Shown: piece by piece, positions 52,535 through 61,759 of the stretch
Position numbering within the stretch: position 1 is the first letter of the stretch
How the letters are laid out: each line of letters starts with the position of its first letter
NCBI GenBank assembly: GCA_964411985.1
Contig: CAYPNF010000008.1
Span: forward strand, 124,001-188,000
Length of the DNA stretch: 64,000 nucleotides
Source: CAYPNF01 sp964411985
GTDB taxonomy: Bacteria > Verrucomicrobiota > Verrucomicrobiia > Limisphaerales > J093
Direction of reading: 5' to 3'
The notes under the pieces: generated by a model
Databases searched by the model: none
What the model was told of the DNA's origin: nothing
What the model saw: the letters and a program-made list of their open reading frames with translations, nothing else
Position numbers and translations under genes: made by a program

Positions 52535-53923
52535 CGGCACTTCGACGTTCAGTGCTTTCAGAAAGGCAGCGCTCTTGAGGGTTACTTCCTCTGTTTCCAG
52601 TGCGGGGATGGAGTCAGCCACAATGCCCGCCCCCGCCCAATATCGAATGCAGGTCGATGTGATCAAGGCGGTGCGGATGAGGATACTGAACTGACTTGCC
52701 CCGTTAGCGCCAAAGTAACCCAGACAACCGGTGAAAGGCCCGCGGTCGACTGGCTCCAATTCGTGAATCAACTCCATGGCGCGCACCTTAGGCGCGCCGG
52801 TGATGCTTCCTCCCGGGAAACAGGCGGCAAGGACGTCGAAATGCCCTCCGCCCGGCGCAATCGTTCCGGTCACGGTCGCGACCAAATGTTGGACGAATGG
52901 GTGAAGCTCGACTTGTGCGAGTGAGGGGACTTTTACGGAGCCGTACTGGCAGACTTTGCCCAGATCATTGCGCAGCAAGTCGGTGATCATAAGCAGCTCC
53001 GCGCGTTCCTTGGAACTGCCAACCAAGTCTTCGGAGAGTGCCAAGTCCTCGGCATGCGTCCGTCCCCGAGGGCGGGTACCCTTGATGGGCCTGGTCATGA
53101 CCTGGTCTCCCTGCATCCTGAGAAAGAGCTCCGGAGAGATCGATGCCAGTTGGAAGGTATCGCCATTGAGAAACGCCGAGTAGGGGCTGGGCGAGTGCTC
53201 AAGCAGGGTTCGGAATACCTTCCAGGCGTCCATTTGCGCGGATACCTCGAGTCGCCGCGACAGGTTGACCTGGTAGATATCTCCCGCACCGATATAGCGC
53301 TGAGCTGCCTTAACCTTGGCTTGGTACGTAAGGGGTGACAGGCTAGCACCTACAGCGACGGCTGAGGCCGCTTGCTGGGGTGTGTCGAGTATGGAAGGAA
53401 GCCTCATGATCGACTCCCATCGCACGAGCTCCTGTGCTTGAACTTTCTCGTCAGTTTCAGGATGGAACGTAACAAAGAGCCTCCCCTCCTGGTGGTCCCA
53501 TACCAGGCATGAAAGGTAGAAACCAAACCACGCATCAGGACCTAGCCGCGGTTCAGGGCGTCGGAGTCCAGCCAAGCGATCCTCCAACTGCAAACCCAGT
53601 TCGTATCCCAGAAAGCCGAACCAACCTCCGGCGGGGAATGGGCTGGGTGTCGGCGTTTCACGAGGTAACGTTCCGACAAGGCGTGCCAATTCCTTCCAGG
53701 CCCCGAAGCCGTTTGCTTTCGGCTTGCCCGCTTGTTCCAGCCACCATTCGCTCCCCGTCACGGTAAACGCTTGAGAGGGTTCAGACACCGCGACAGAATA
53801 GCGGGAGTGAGGTCCTGAACTGGACGAACTGTGAAGCAGGATAAACCCTGGTCGGCCGGCCAGCCTTTGACCCACCTCCAGCGGGCTGAGACCAAGTGCC
53901 AACTGAAGAATCCTTCCCCGCAT
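52529..53923 (-). CDS. pabB: Aminodeoxychorismate synthase component I
   Basis: A 464-residue chorismate-utilising enzyme. The N-terminal domain is followed by a catalytic domain (about residues 200-460) with YIGAGDIYQVNLSRR, SPELFLR, TRPIKGTRPRG, AELLMITDLLRNDLGKVC, and SITGAPKVRAMELI. The lysine in PIKGT favours aminodeoxychorismate synthase over anthranilate synthase. It makes 4-amino-4-deoxychorismate for folate. It is the third gene of an overlapping operon with LOG and M16 genes; its ATG overlaps the M16 stop by one nt. No PabA or PabC is nearby. Confidence 0.9.
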   Translation of the reverse strand: MRGRILQLALGLSPLEVGQRLAGRPGFILLHSSSSSGPHSRYSVAVSEPSQAFTVTGSEWWLEQAGKPKANGFGAWKELARLVGTLPRETPTPSPFPAGGWFGFLGYELGLQLEDRLAGLRRPEPRLGPDAWFGFYLSCLVWDHQEGRLFVTFHPETDEKVQAQELVRWESIMRLPSILDTPQQAASAVAVGASLSPLTYQAKVKAAQRYIGAGDIYQVNLSRRLEVSAQMDAWKVFRTLLEHSPSPYSAFLNGDTFQLASISPELFLRMQGDQVMTRPIKGTRPRGRTHAEDLALSEDLVGSSKERAELLMITDLLRNDLGKVCQYGSVKVPSLAQVELHPFVQHLVATVTGTIAPGGGHFDVLAACFPGGSITGAPKVRAMELIHELEPVDRGPFTGCLGYFGANGASQFSILIRTALITSTCIRYWAGAGIVADSIPALETEEVTLKSAAFLKALNVEVPL

Positions 53924-55227
53924 TACTGGAGGCGCGCAGCCTCTTTGCGCAAAAGGTTCTCCACAGACTTCGATGACTTCATGGGGCTAACCATGGCCAG
54001 GTTGAGGTGGCCTGGGCGGAAGAAGTCTTCGGCCGTTTGACGGATCTCGGCCGCCGTCACCTTGGCCAGGCGATCCTTGATCGCGGCTGCACACGGGATG
54101 CGGCCGTACCCTAATACATGCTCGCCCAGCCACATCATCTGATTCTCGGTGTTCTCCAGGCTCAAATCCATCTGTCCGATCACATAGTCCCGCGCCCGGC
54201 GCAGTTCGGCGGCAGTGAGGCGCTCCGTCCGAAGTCGGAGGAGCTCCTTTAGGATCAGCTTGAGGACTCGGCTCACGTTATCGCCCTCGAGCCCAGCGGA
54301 AATAGCCAGGTCCCCGGTATCGTCGAAGAAGCTGAGACAGGAGTAGACAGAGTAGGCGAGGCCACGATCTTCGCGGATGGTTTGAAACAGCCGCGAACTC
54401 ATGTTCTCTCCAAGAACGGTGTTGAGGATTCTCAATGCGAAACGGCGTTCGTCATGACGAGAGGTGGTCCTGATCCCCAGGGCGATCTGGGTTTGTTCCG
54501 TTTTCTTGGAGGCCAGCCGGATTGCAGGTTCCTCTTGTTTCCAATGCGCATTGGTGAACTGGGGCTTGGGTCCGTCAGCGAAGAGCCTTTCCATTTTGCT
54601 CACGCTTTCCACAATCTCTTTTGCTGACAGGTTCCCGGCCGCCGCCACGAGGATGCATGGAGCCACGTAGTAGGAAGTCTTGTATCCCAGGATCCGCTGT
54701 CGGTTCATCGCGTCGAGCGTCTTCTCGGTCCCCGTCAGCGATCGGCCGAGCGGTTGGCCCGGCCACTGAAGATGATTCAGCAACTCCTGTACGTACTGCT
54801 GGGGTTGATCCACGTACATGGCCAGTTCTTCCTTGATCACCTCACGCTCCTTGCGGATGTCCAGGGGATCAAATCTCGAGTTGAGGAACATGTCGAAGAG
54901 CACGTCGAGGAGCTCCTGGAAACGGTCATGGCGAGCCTTGGAGTAGAAGCAGGTGTGCTCCTCACTCGTGTAGGCATTGAGGTATCCGCCAATCCCTTCC
55001 ACGGCCTGGGAGATGTCCCGCGCGGAGCGCCGCTTCGTTCCTTTGAACAGCATGTGCTCAATGAAGTGGGACACACCATTCAGGGCCGCAGGCTCGTAAC
55101 GCCCCCCCACGTTGACCCATAGCCCCACGCTCACACTCGCCATGTGCGGCATGCAAGCTGTGGCGACCGTCAAGCCGTTGGAAAGCCTGGTAATATGGTA
55201 CATGGCCGGCTTGGTTGAAGTGCTCAA
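53923..55227 (-). CDS. M16-family zinc peptidase
   Basis: A 434-residue insulinase-type peptidase. The zinc-binding H-x-x-E-H is HFIEH at about residues 54-58 with the distal Glu about 76 residues later (in IKEELAM). The second half contains the M16 C-terminal domain (RTTSRHDERRFALRILNTVLG, GLAYSVYSCLSFF). It probably degrades peptides in the cytoplasm or periplasm; no signal peptide is seen. Its start overlaps the LOG stop by 4 nt and its stop overlaps the pabB start by one nt. Confidence 0.9.
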   Translation of the reverse strand: MSTSTKPAMYHITRLSNGLTVATACMPHMASVSVGLWVNVGGRYEPAALNGVSHFIEHMLFKGTKRRSARDISQAVEGIGGYLNAYTSEEHTCFYSKARHDRFQELLDVLFDMFLNSRFDPLDIRKEREVIKEELAMYVDQPQQYVQELLNHLQWPGQPLGRSLTGTEKTLDAMNRQRILGYKTSYYVAPCILVAAAGNLSAKEIVESVSKMERLFADGPKPQFTNAHWKQEEPAIRLASKKTEQTQIALGIRTTSRHDERRFALRILNTVLGENMSSRLFQTIREDRGLAYSVYSCLSFFDDTGDLAISAGLEGDNVSRVLKLILKELLRLRTERLTAAELRRARDYVIGQMDLSLENTENQMMWLGEHVLGYGRIPCAAAIKDRLAKVTAAEIRQTAEDFFRPGHLNLAMVSPMKSSKSVENLLRKEAARLQ

Positions 55228-55904
55228 ACCAGCGCCGCCGGCACGCCCTCCTGTGGACCCACCTTCCGCAGATAGTCGAGGATGATGTCCACGGCCTCAG
55301 TCGGCGTCTCTACCACCGTGACTAGCTCGAGATCGCCTGGGCTGATCAAGGCGTTGTGCTCCACTTCCTTCTCTAACCACCTTAACATGCCGGCCCAGAA
55401 TTTCTTCCCGAAGAGAATCATGGGGTAACGAGGGATCCTGTGGGTTTGTATCAACGTCAAAACCTCGAAGAACTCGTCGAGCGTGCCAAAACCACCTGGC
55501 ATAAACACAAATGCCACGCTGTATTTAACGAAGCAGACTTTACGGGAGAAAAAGTAGTGAAAGTGAATCGGAACGTTTGCGTACTTGTTTCCCTTCTGCT
55601 CAAACGGAAGCTCGATGTTCAACCCTACCGACTTGGCTTTTCCCTCCGCGGCCCCCTTGTTGGCCGCTTCCATAATGCCTGGCCCCCCGCCCGTAATCAC
55701 CGCGAGGTTGTGCTTGGCCAGCTCGCGGCCGAGAGCCTCCGCCATCTTGTAGTAAGGATCATCGGGTTTCGACCTGGCTGACCCGAACACCGTTACAGCC
55801 GGTCCAACCTTCGACATCGTCTCAAAAGAGTCGACGAACTCGGCCATAATCCGAAAGATCCGCCACGGATCCTCCTTGGTGAAAGTGGTATCATGATTGT
55901 TCAT
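55224..55904 (-). CDS. LOG-family protein (cytokinin riboside 5'-monophosphate phosphoribohydrolase type)
   Basis: A 226-residue Rossmann-like protein. The hallmark motifs are AVTVFGSARSKPDDPYY, GGGPGIMEAANKGA and PGGFGTLDEFFE, the PGGxGTxxE active-site motif of LOG proteins. It hydrolyses nucleoside monophosphates at the N-glycosidic bond. The start at 55904 puts the usual FxDSFE-like N-terminus early; the longer frame runs into the divergent gene. It heads the LOG-M16-pabB operon and has a 114-nt divergent spacer to the GH gene. Confidence 0.88.
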   Translation of the reverse strand: MNNHDTTFTKEDPWRIFRIMAEFVDSFETMSKVGPAVTVFGSARSKPDDPYYKMAEALGRELAKHNLAVITGGGPGIMEAANKGAAEGKAKSVGLNIELPFEQKGNKYANVPIHFHYFFSRKVCFVKYSVAFVFMPGGFGTLDEFFEVLTLIQTHRIPRYPMILFGKKFWAGMLRWLEKEVEHNALISPGDLELVTVVETPTEAVDIILDYLRKVGPQEGVPAALV

Positions 55905-56018
55905 TCGCCTTAGTCTAAGTCCCGCAAGCGCTTCTGACAAGCCCCCGACGGAATCGGGAGCCGCATCGCCTGCGGACTTGGGCTTGCGGCGGAATCCGGC
56001 ACCCGATAGAAGGAGGCC

Positions 56019-58376
56019 ATGCGATTTCCATCCATGCTGGTGCTGGCGTTGTCGATCGCGCTTGGCTACCCCGCTTGGGGCGAGTTCCGTGGTCGGGTGA
56101 TTCCTCGTCCCCTGCCAAACCACCCTGGCAACGTGTTTCTGGCTGGGGAGGAAGTCGCAGTGGAGTTGCGGCCGACGCAGCCTGGACTGATCTGGGGCCT
56201 CTATGACTACGAAGAGACGAGGATTTCGGCGGTGGACTCACGTGAGGGGATCGCAAGGCTCGGGCGTCTTCCGGTGGGTTTCTATCGACTGCGAGCTGAG
56301 GGTTCTTCCCACTGGATCTCCTGCGCAGTGGTGAATCCTCTCAAGGTGCCTACGCCAGTGAGTTCGCCGGTGGGATTGGACGTGGCGATGTCATGGTTCT
56401 ACCCGCGCGAGAAGATGGATGCGGTTTCCAGTTTGTGTGCGTTGGCGGGCATCAACAGGGTGCGAGACCGTTTGTCTTGGGTGGAGTTGGAGCCGCAGGC
56501 GGGTAGTTGGGCTGGCCGTGGCCGTTACGATGACGCTGCTTTGGCGCAGCGGAGGGCAGGACTGCAGGTCTTGCAGGTGAACCACTTGTCCCCACCCTGG
56601 GCCAATCCCACGACAAGCCGGTTTCCGTTGGACCTTCGCGACGCGTACCGGTTCTATCGTGAGATGGCCCGACGTTGGCGTGGGCAGGTCCCCGCTTTTG
56701 AGCCTTGGAATGAGGCGGATATCCCGGTTTTTGGAGGCCATACCGGGGCGGAGATGGCCGCTATGCAAAAGGCCTCCTATCTGGGGCTCAAATCAGGTGC
56801 GAAGGAGGCGATAGCTTGCCTCAACGTCTTCGCCCTGCCAGGCCGCGCCCAACTAGCCGACCTCCATGCCAATGAAGCTTGGCCCTATTTCGATACCTTC
56901 AACCTCCATCACTACGCACCGTTCGAGGATTATCCCAGGGTTTACGGAGACTTCCGGGCGGTTTCGGCCGGTCGACCGTTCTGGGTTACTGAGTGCGCTT
57001 TTCCCGTGTCCTGGACCGGGGACGAGAAACTCAAAGAGCCTACTGATGCCGATTTGCGGATTCAGGCCGAGCGGGTCGCGAAGACCTTCGCCTGTTCCCT
57101 ACATGAAGGGTCCGCGAACACATTCTACTTCATGCTGCCCCATTATGTGGAAGGGCAAACCCAGTTTGGTCTGCTGCGACCGGACCTCACGCCCCGGCCG
57201 AGTTATGTCGCGCTGGCGGCGGTAGGCCGCCTTCTCGCGGACGCAAGAGCTGTGGGGCGATTGGAAACCGCTCAGCCCACAGTGCGTGGGTTTCTGTTCC
57301 GTGCAAGGCCTGATGGACGCCGCACGACGGTGCTCGTTGCTTGGACCACCGAAGGTGGAGCGGTGCTGGAATTTCCTGGAAGCCCTGGCGCGGTGTTTGA
57401 CCATCTAGGGCGTAAGCAGGAACCCGCACGCTGCTTGTCGCTCTCACCCGCGCCGGTGTTTGCGCTCCTGAGCGACACCTGCCTCAAGCAGCTCAAGATC
57501 CTACCGCCGCCCACCTCCCCGCCGCGGCTGGGGGGCAAACCGTCCGCTGTGGTCCTTCAAGCCCAGTGGCCGCAGGCAAGCATCAGTCTGAGTCAATCGG
57601 CTTATCGGGTTTCCTCAGAGGGCACTGTATCCATGCCCGTGTTTGCCTACAACTTCTCTGATTTGCCGGTAAAGGGCTTCCTCCACGTGGAGGCGCCGCA
57701 AGGATGGAAAGTCGCTCTCCCGAGTCGCGTCGCGATCGCGCCTCAGTCCCGGACAGAGCTTCCGCTCCAGTTGGATTGCCGCGAAAGTGAACCCATCTTG
57801 CTTGCCACGCTCCGCGTCGAAGGCGATTTTGGAAGGGTTGGGAAATCGGTCCTGTCTCTTCGCTTGGTTCCCGAGCCTAGCCTGATCGCGCGGCAGGTTG
57901 GAACACCGATTCCTGAAGCGCAGGAGGCAAGCCGTTGGGAGGGGATGGTTGCCGGGGACGGCAAGGTCCGGCTGGCCCAGCGAAGCGATTGGGTCACCCT
58001 GGAGGCTGAGCCCCTTGGACCCGATAAGTGGGTCTATGCGGTGCTCAGGCTTCCTGCTGGTCAAAGGCCGCCGCCGGGGACAGTTGGGCTTGGCTGTACC
58101 CTAAAGGTCGAGGAGGGAGAAGGCGTGTTTCGTGCCATCTTCGAAGAGCAGAACGGTAGCAGTTACGTGAGCGATTTCTCGCCGCAGCTCGGCCCGAACG
58201 CTCAGGCGGAGGCGATCGCCCTGTTCGACCCGGTTACCTACGGGGCGGGCTGGTCCAAGCCGGATCCAAACGGCCGTCTTGACCCTGAGGACATCGTGGT
58301 GCTCAAAGTAGGCTGCAACCTGAAAACGAGCAGGACAAAACTGGCATTCAAGAATCTGAGGTGGTTGCACCTTTGA
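56019..58376 (+). CDS. Secreted clan-GH-A glycosidase-like protein (GH39/GH5-like barrel)
   Basis: A 785-residue secreted protein with a signal peptide (MLVLALSIALGYPAWGE). The central TIM barrel (about residues 115-410) has INRVRDRLSWVELEPQAG, VNHLSPPW, FEPWNEADI with the acid/base Glu (about E232), and FWVTECAFP with the nucleophile (about E325), the two-Glu layout of clan GH-A. The C-terminal 370 residues are beta-rich repeats that could bind carbohydrate. The exact family and substrate cannot be read from motifs alone. It diverges from the LOG gene. Confidence 0.72.
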   Translation: MRFPSMLVLALSIALGYPAWGEFRGRVIPRPLPNHPGNVFLAGEEVAVELRPTQPGLIWGLYDYEETRISAVDSREGIARLGRLPVGFYRLRAEGSSHWISCAVVNPLKVPTPVSSPVGLDVAMSWFYPREKMDAVSSLCALAGINRVRDRLSWVELEPQAGSWAGRGRYDDAALAQRRAGLQVLQVNHLSPPWANPTTSRFPLDLRDAYRFYREMARRWRGQVPAFEPWNEADIPVFGGHTGAEMAAMQKASYLGLKSGAKEAIACLNVFALPGRAQLADLHANEAWPYFDTFNLHHYAPFEDYPRVYGDFRAVSAGRPFWVTECAFPVSWTGDEKLKEPTDADLRIQAERVAKTFACSLHEGSANTFYFMLPHYVEGQTQFGLLRPDLTPRPSYVALAAVGRLLADARAVGRLETAQPTVRGFLFRARPDGRRTTVLVAWTTEGGAVLEFPGSPGAVFDHLGRKQEPARCLSLSPAPVFALLSDTCLKQLKILPPPTSPPRLGGKPSAVVLQAQWPQASISLSQSAYRVSSEGTVSMPVFAYNFSDLPVKGFLHVEAPQGWKVALPSRVAIAPQSRTELPLQLDCRESEPILLATLRVEGDFGRVGKSVLSLRLVPEPSLIARQVGTPIPEAQEASRWEGMVAGDGKVRLAQRSDWVTLEAEPLGPDKWVYAVLRLPAGQRPPPGTVGLGCTLKVEEGEGVFRAIFEEQNGSSYVSDFSPQLGPNAQAEAIALFDPVTYGAGWSKPDPNGRLDPEDIVVLKVGCNLKTSRTKLAFKNLRWLHL

Positions 58377-58514
58377 CCATTCCCTTGACGCCGGTGGACG
58401 CTATTTCGCCAGAAGAACCCGGTAGAACCGTTGCCCCGCTGATTTCCAGCGTCTGGTTGGTGCGGGACAGACTCGGCTTGAGTTCCAGCCGGATTTACCC
58501 TAATCAGATTCCAT

Positions 58515-59570
58515 ATGGAATTCGTGAGCGCCTCTCGGCTGATGCACATGTTTGCGGCGGCGGTTCTGTCAGCTGTGTGCACTGGTCTTGCGTCTACGGC
58601 TGAAACAAACACTGCGGATCCATCCAGGGGTCAAGCTGCCGAAGCCCCTCCCCTTATGAAGTGGTCGGACAACACTCGGCTGGGGAGGCCATTTGCCAAG
58701 GATCCCTCGGTCGTGCGCTTTCAGGACCGTTACCTGCTCTATTTTTCGCTTCCTCCCTTCAGCCCGGCGCTCGCACGGGCGGACTCCCCCCGAGGATGGT
58801 CCATCGGGATAGCCTCCAGCACGGATCTGATCAGATGGGAAAAGTTGGGGGAGGTGCTTCCCGTCCAGGATTGCGAAACCAATGGCATCTGCGCGCCAGG
58901 TGCGATCGTACTCGACGGCAAAGTACACCTGTTCTACCAGACCTATGGGAATGGCGCGAAGGATGCCATCTGTCACGCTGTCTCCGACGATGGCACTCAC
59001 TTTCGCCGCAACCCCTCCAACCCGGTGTTTCGGCCGCAAGGGGCCTGGACCTGCGGTCGAGCGATTGATGCCGACGTGATCCCGCTCGAGGGGCGACTCC
59101 TGCTCTACTTTGCCACCCGCGATCCCGAGATGAAGGTGCAGATGCTCGGTGTGGCGGGCGCGGACTTGAAGTCGGAATTTGGGCGCCAATCCTGGGAGCA
59201 GTTGTCGGGAGCTTCCATTCTTAAGCCGGAGTTGCCCTGGGAAAGGAACTGCATCGAGGCCCCGACCTTGTGCCGTGTCGATGGGGTTCTCTATATGTTC
59301 TACGCGGGCGGTTTCAACAACGAACCACAACAGATCGGCTGTGCCATCAGCCGGGATGGGCTGCGATGGAGACGCCTATCCCCTCAACCGTTTTTGCCCA
59401 ACGGCCAGGCGGGGACTTGGAATTCCTCCGAATCCGGTCATCCCGGGGTGCTCCGCCTCGAGTCTGGGAAGACCGTCCTGTTCTTCCAGGGTAACAACGA
59501 TCGCGGACAGACTTGGTATCTTGCCGCTCATGAACTGATTTGGCGGGATGGAGCGCCGGTGTTAAGATAG
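58515..59570 (+). CDS. Secreted GH43/GH117-like five-bladed-propeller glycosidase
   Basis: A 351-residue secreted protein with an N-terminal signal peptide (MHMFAAAVLSAVCTGLASTAE). Catalytic-type motifs are FAKDPSVVRFQDRYLLYF, ICAPGAIVLDGKVHLFYQ, AIDADVIPLEGRLLLYF, and NCIEAPTLCRVDGVLYMFYAG, all with the Asp/Glu pattern of clan GH-F/J/GH117 propellers. It probably trims a plant or algal sugar. It follows the GH-A-like gene by 138 nt, possibly in one unit. Confidence 0.75.
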   Translation: MEFVSASRLMHMFAAAVLSAVCTGLASTAETNTADPSRGQAAEAPPLMKWSDNTRLGRPFAKDPSVVRFQDRYLLYFSLPPFSPALARADSPRGWSIGIASSTDLIRWEKLGEVLPVQDCETNGICAPGAIVLDGKVHLFYQTYGNGAKDAICHAVSDDGTHFRRNPSNPVFRPQGAWTCGRAIDADVIPLEGRLLLYFATRDPEMKVQMLGVAGADLKSEFGRQSWEQLSGASILKPELPWERNCIEAPTLCRVDGVLYMFYAGGFNNEPQQIGCAISRDGLRWRRLSPQPFLPNGQAGTWNSSESGHPGVLRLESGKTVLFFQGNNDRGQTWYLAAHELIWRDGAPVLR

Positions 59571-59741
59571 GAACGGCGTTTGACTGGCTAACAGAGTGAA
59601 TGCGTCGACTCCTCAGGTGGATCACTCTCTTGGGTTTAAATGCGTGCTAGCTAGTTTCCCCCTCCGGGGGTAATTTAAGCAAACCGCTTTGGGTTTTTCC
59701 TGCGACGAATCTGAGAATAACCCAGGCCGGCCTAAACACGC

Positions 59742-60344
59742 ATGCTCCTCGACCTTGTAGAAGAACTCGTCACCTCTGGCCTTGCGCTTTGCAGGCAGCG
59801 GCAAGAGAAACGCCCCTTGGCATGGGCGGACTCTGTTGAACCAGTCTGCCAGCTCTTCCATAAGGTCCACGAGCAATACGTGGCGAACTTTAGCTATTAC
59901 CGCTCCCGATTGTCCGACCAAGGCACTCTGGCGGCGAATGTGGCGGGACTTTCGGACCGTCTCACCCAAGATCACAGCTTTTCCGCCGACCAACTGGCGA
60001 AGATTATCGCCTTCATGAACCTTGCGCGCCAACAAGCCGCGAGCCACGCGCGCCATGAGCCCCTGGTTCTTTTCATCACCGCCATTCGTTCCTACCTCAG
60101 CCGTGCCTTCACTGAAGCTTGGGGAACCCAATACACTGCTCGGACACTCGGGGTGATGTCGCCAGTCTTTCGAAACAGCCTGATTGGACGCCTGAAAAAG
60201 ACCGTGGGCGAATCGACCCTGAGTGAAGATCGGAAACTGGCAGTGGTGCTGCAAGCCTTCGATGGTATTGTTTCGGAACTTCAATCGGCATCGGAGGCGG
60301 TCACCACTAGGTACCTGGAGGCACGAGCCGGGATGGCTGGATAG
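59742..60344 (+). CDS. Uncharacterised helical protein
   Basis: A 200-residue protein, almost all alpha-helical: LLDLVEELVTSGLALCRQRQEK, VCQLFHKVHEQYVANFSYYRSRL, IIAFMNLARQQAASHARHEPLVLFITAIRSYL and LAVVLQAFDGIVSELQSA. There is no signal peptide or membrane helix. I do not recognise the family. A CCCCC-TCC-GGGGG hairpin followed by TAATTT lies 72 nt before it (59658-59670). It is a standalone gene with a 347-nt gap behind it. Confidence 0.55.
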   Translation: MLLDLVEELVTSGLALCRQRQEKRPLAWADSVEPVCQLFHKVHEQYVANFSYYRSRLSDQGTLAANVAGLSDRLTQDHSFSADQLAKIIAFMNLARQQAASHARHEPLVLFITAIRSYLSRAFTEAWGTQYTARTLGVMSPVFRNSLIGRLKKTVGESTLSEDRKLAVVLQAFDGIVSELQSASEAVTTRYLEARAGMAG

Positions 60345-60691
60345 CTTCTTTCGCGCCTGTTCAGGTGCACGAGAGGTGAAAGCGGGGCAGGGGACCACAG
60401 CGCTGGCGGTAGCCGTTGCCAGACTCGCTGGGGCAGCGCGTGCCATGGAATTAGAGCTCGACCGTCAACATTGTGCACACCTCTTTCAGCATTCGTAATG
60501 GTCGGGTCGGGACATGCCTAGAGACGCTCCAAACTCTGGCACCTCATCAATTGTAGACTATCGAGATGTGCCCTCTGAGGTCTTCCCTCGTGGATCAGGG
60601 CTGAAGTGGGTTTGACAATCAGTCGCCAGTGGCGTCAGATCAGCTATCCGGATTAGGAGAAAAGGAATCTGGCGAAATACTCTTTCGAACC
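60345..60691. other. Gap before the GYF/TM2 gene
   Basis: No protein, tRNA or repeat pattern is found in this 347-nt stretch. It contains a perfect -35-like TTGACA at 60612-60617 with a weak TCAGAT at 60635-60640 (17-nt spacing), a possible promoter for the next gene, and an AGGAG at 60655-60659 that is too far (32 nt) from the chosen start to act as its ribosome site. Confidence 0.4.
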
Positions 60692-61288
60692 ATGAAAAGC
60701 GGCTGCGATGAATGCGGAGGGCATCTAGAGTTCGACATTGCCGAGCTTGGAAAACGGGTAAGCTGCCCACACTGTGGACTTGAGACCGAGTTGTGCTCGG
60801 GAGTCCAGATACCTACCCCAACCGTCCAGAAAGGCCCGACTCCCGCCTACTACATTCTGGAAGGCCAGCAAACAAACGGGCCGTTAACGCTTCAGCAGTT
60901 GCGGGCCATGTGGATCTCAAGGAAAGTGCACATGCGGACGATGCATTGCGAAGCGGGGGACGATCAATGGCGAGCTTTGGGAATGCTGCAACATCTGCTG
61001 GAACCAGGCCCCCCAGCCCGTCCCACCCCTGAGTTTATTCAAGGTTCGTTCGGCCCAAGAGTAGTCGTCGTAGCGAAGAGCCGGGGAATCTACATCGTCC
61101 TCGGTTTGTTTTTCGGGAGCCTGGGGGTGCACAATTTCTACGCCGGTCGGAATTGGTCGGGTGCTATCCAGCTGCTCATAACCCTGTTCCTGGGTTGGGC
61201 CATCCTCGGGTTTGTGATAACGATTCCGTGGAGTCTGCTGGAGATTCTGACGGTAACCCAGGATGCGAACGGAACTCGGATGTACTAA
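60692..61288 (+). CDS. Zinc-ribbon, GYF_2 and TM2 domain membrane protein
   Basis: A 198-residue protein in three parts: an N-terminal zinc ribbon with two CxxC pairs (CDECGG and CPHCG, about residues 5-30), a GYF_2-like domain (YYILEGQQTNGPLTLQQLRAMW, about 50-100), and a C-terminal TM2 domain with two membrane helices (KSRGIYIVLGLFFGSLGVHNFYAGR, about 135-190). Such proteins are thought to sit in the membrane and bind peptides or nucleic acids with the soluble part. The start puts the zinc ribbon at the N-terminus. Function unknown. Confidence 0.75.
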   Translation: MKSGCDECGGHLEFDIAELGKRVSCPHCGLETELCSGVQIPTPTVQKGPTPAYYILEGQQTNGPLTLQQLRAMWISRKVHMRTMHCEAGDDQWRALGMLQHLLEPGPPARPTPEFIQGSFGPRVVVVAKSRGIYIVLGLFFGSLGVHNFYAGRNWSGAIQLLITLFLGWAILGFVITIPWSLLEILTVTQDANGTRMY

Positions 61289-61292
61289 TCCT

Positions 61293-61538
61293 GTGAGAAG
61301 AACGATCCAACTTCTCATCTTGACCATGTTAGCGGTCTCGCTTGGACAGGCGGCAGATCCATGCCGTGATCGTTTTCGGAAGCTTGGTGACAAGTACTGC
61401 GACTTGCGACCGATCTTTGCGTGGAGGGACTCATCTAATCGGTCACAGACTAAGAATCCAATGTCGACTTGGTTAGAACTCAACGGACTCGTAGATGTCG
61501 TCCTGCGACAAGGGGTTGTGGTCGCTGAGGACACTTAG
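61293..61538 (+). CDS. Small secreted protein, possibly truncated
   Basis: Starting at a GTG, the frame encodes a signal peptide (RRTIQLLILTMLAVSLGQAAD) followed by about 60 residues, CRDRFRKLGDKYCDLRPIFAWRD and so on, to VVVAEDT. The KLGDKYCDLRPIFAW part is the sort of start seen in short Verrucomicrobiota secreted proteins, so this may be a truncated member. An ATG at 61263 overlaps the previous gene. It lies just 4 nt after the previous stop. Confidence 0.4.
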   Translation: MRRTIQLLILTMLAVSLGQAADPCRDRFRKLGDKYCDLRPIFAWRDSSNRSQTKNPMSTWLELNGLVDVVLRQGVVVAEDT

Positions 61539-61759
61539 GAGTAAAGTAACACATTCGGGTCGGGGAAGCGAGACTACCTTCACTCTCCTCACGCTGAATC
61601 AGCCACCCATTCCTCCTAGACAGCGGAATCTGGGCTACCTAAGCTAATCTCAAGCATTTGCCTTAACTAAGAGTCTGTACACGAATGGTTTAGTTTTGAC
61701 TGGTGGAGACGATGAAAATGACTCGGATGCATTCTTTGCGAGAAACGGGTGGAAAGGAA

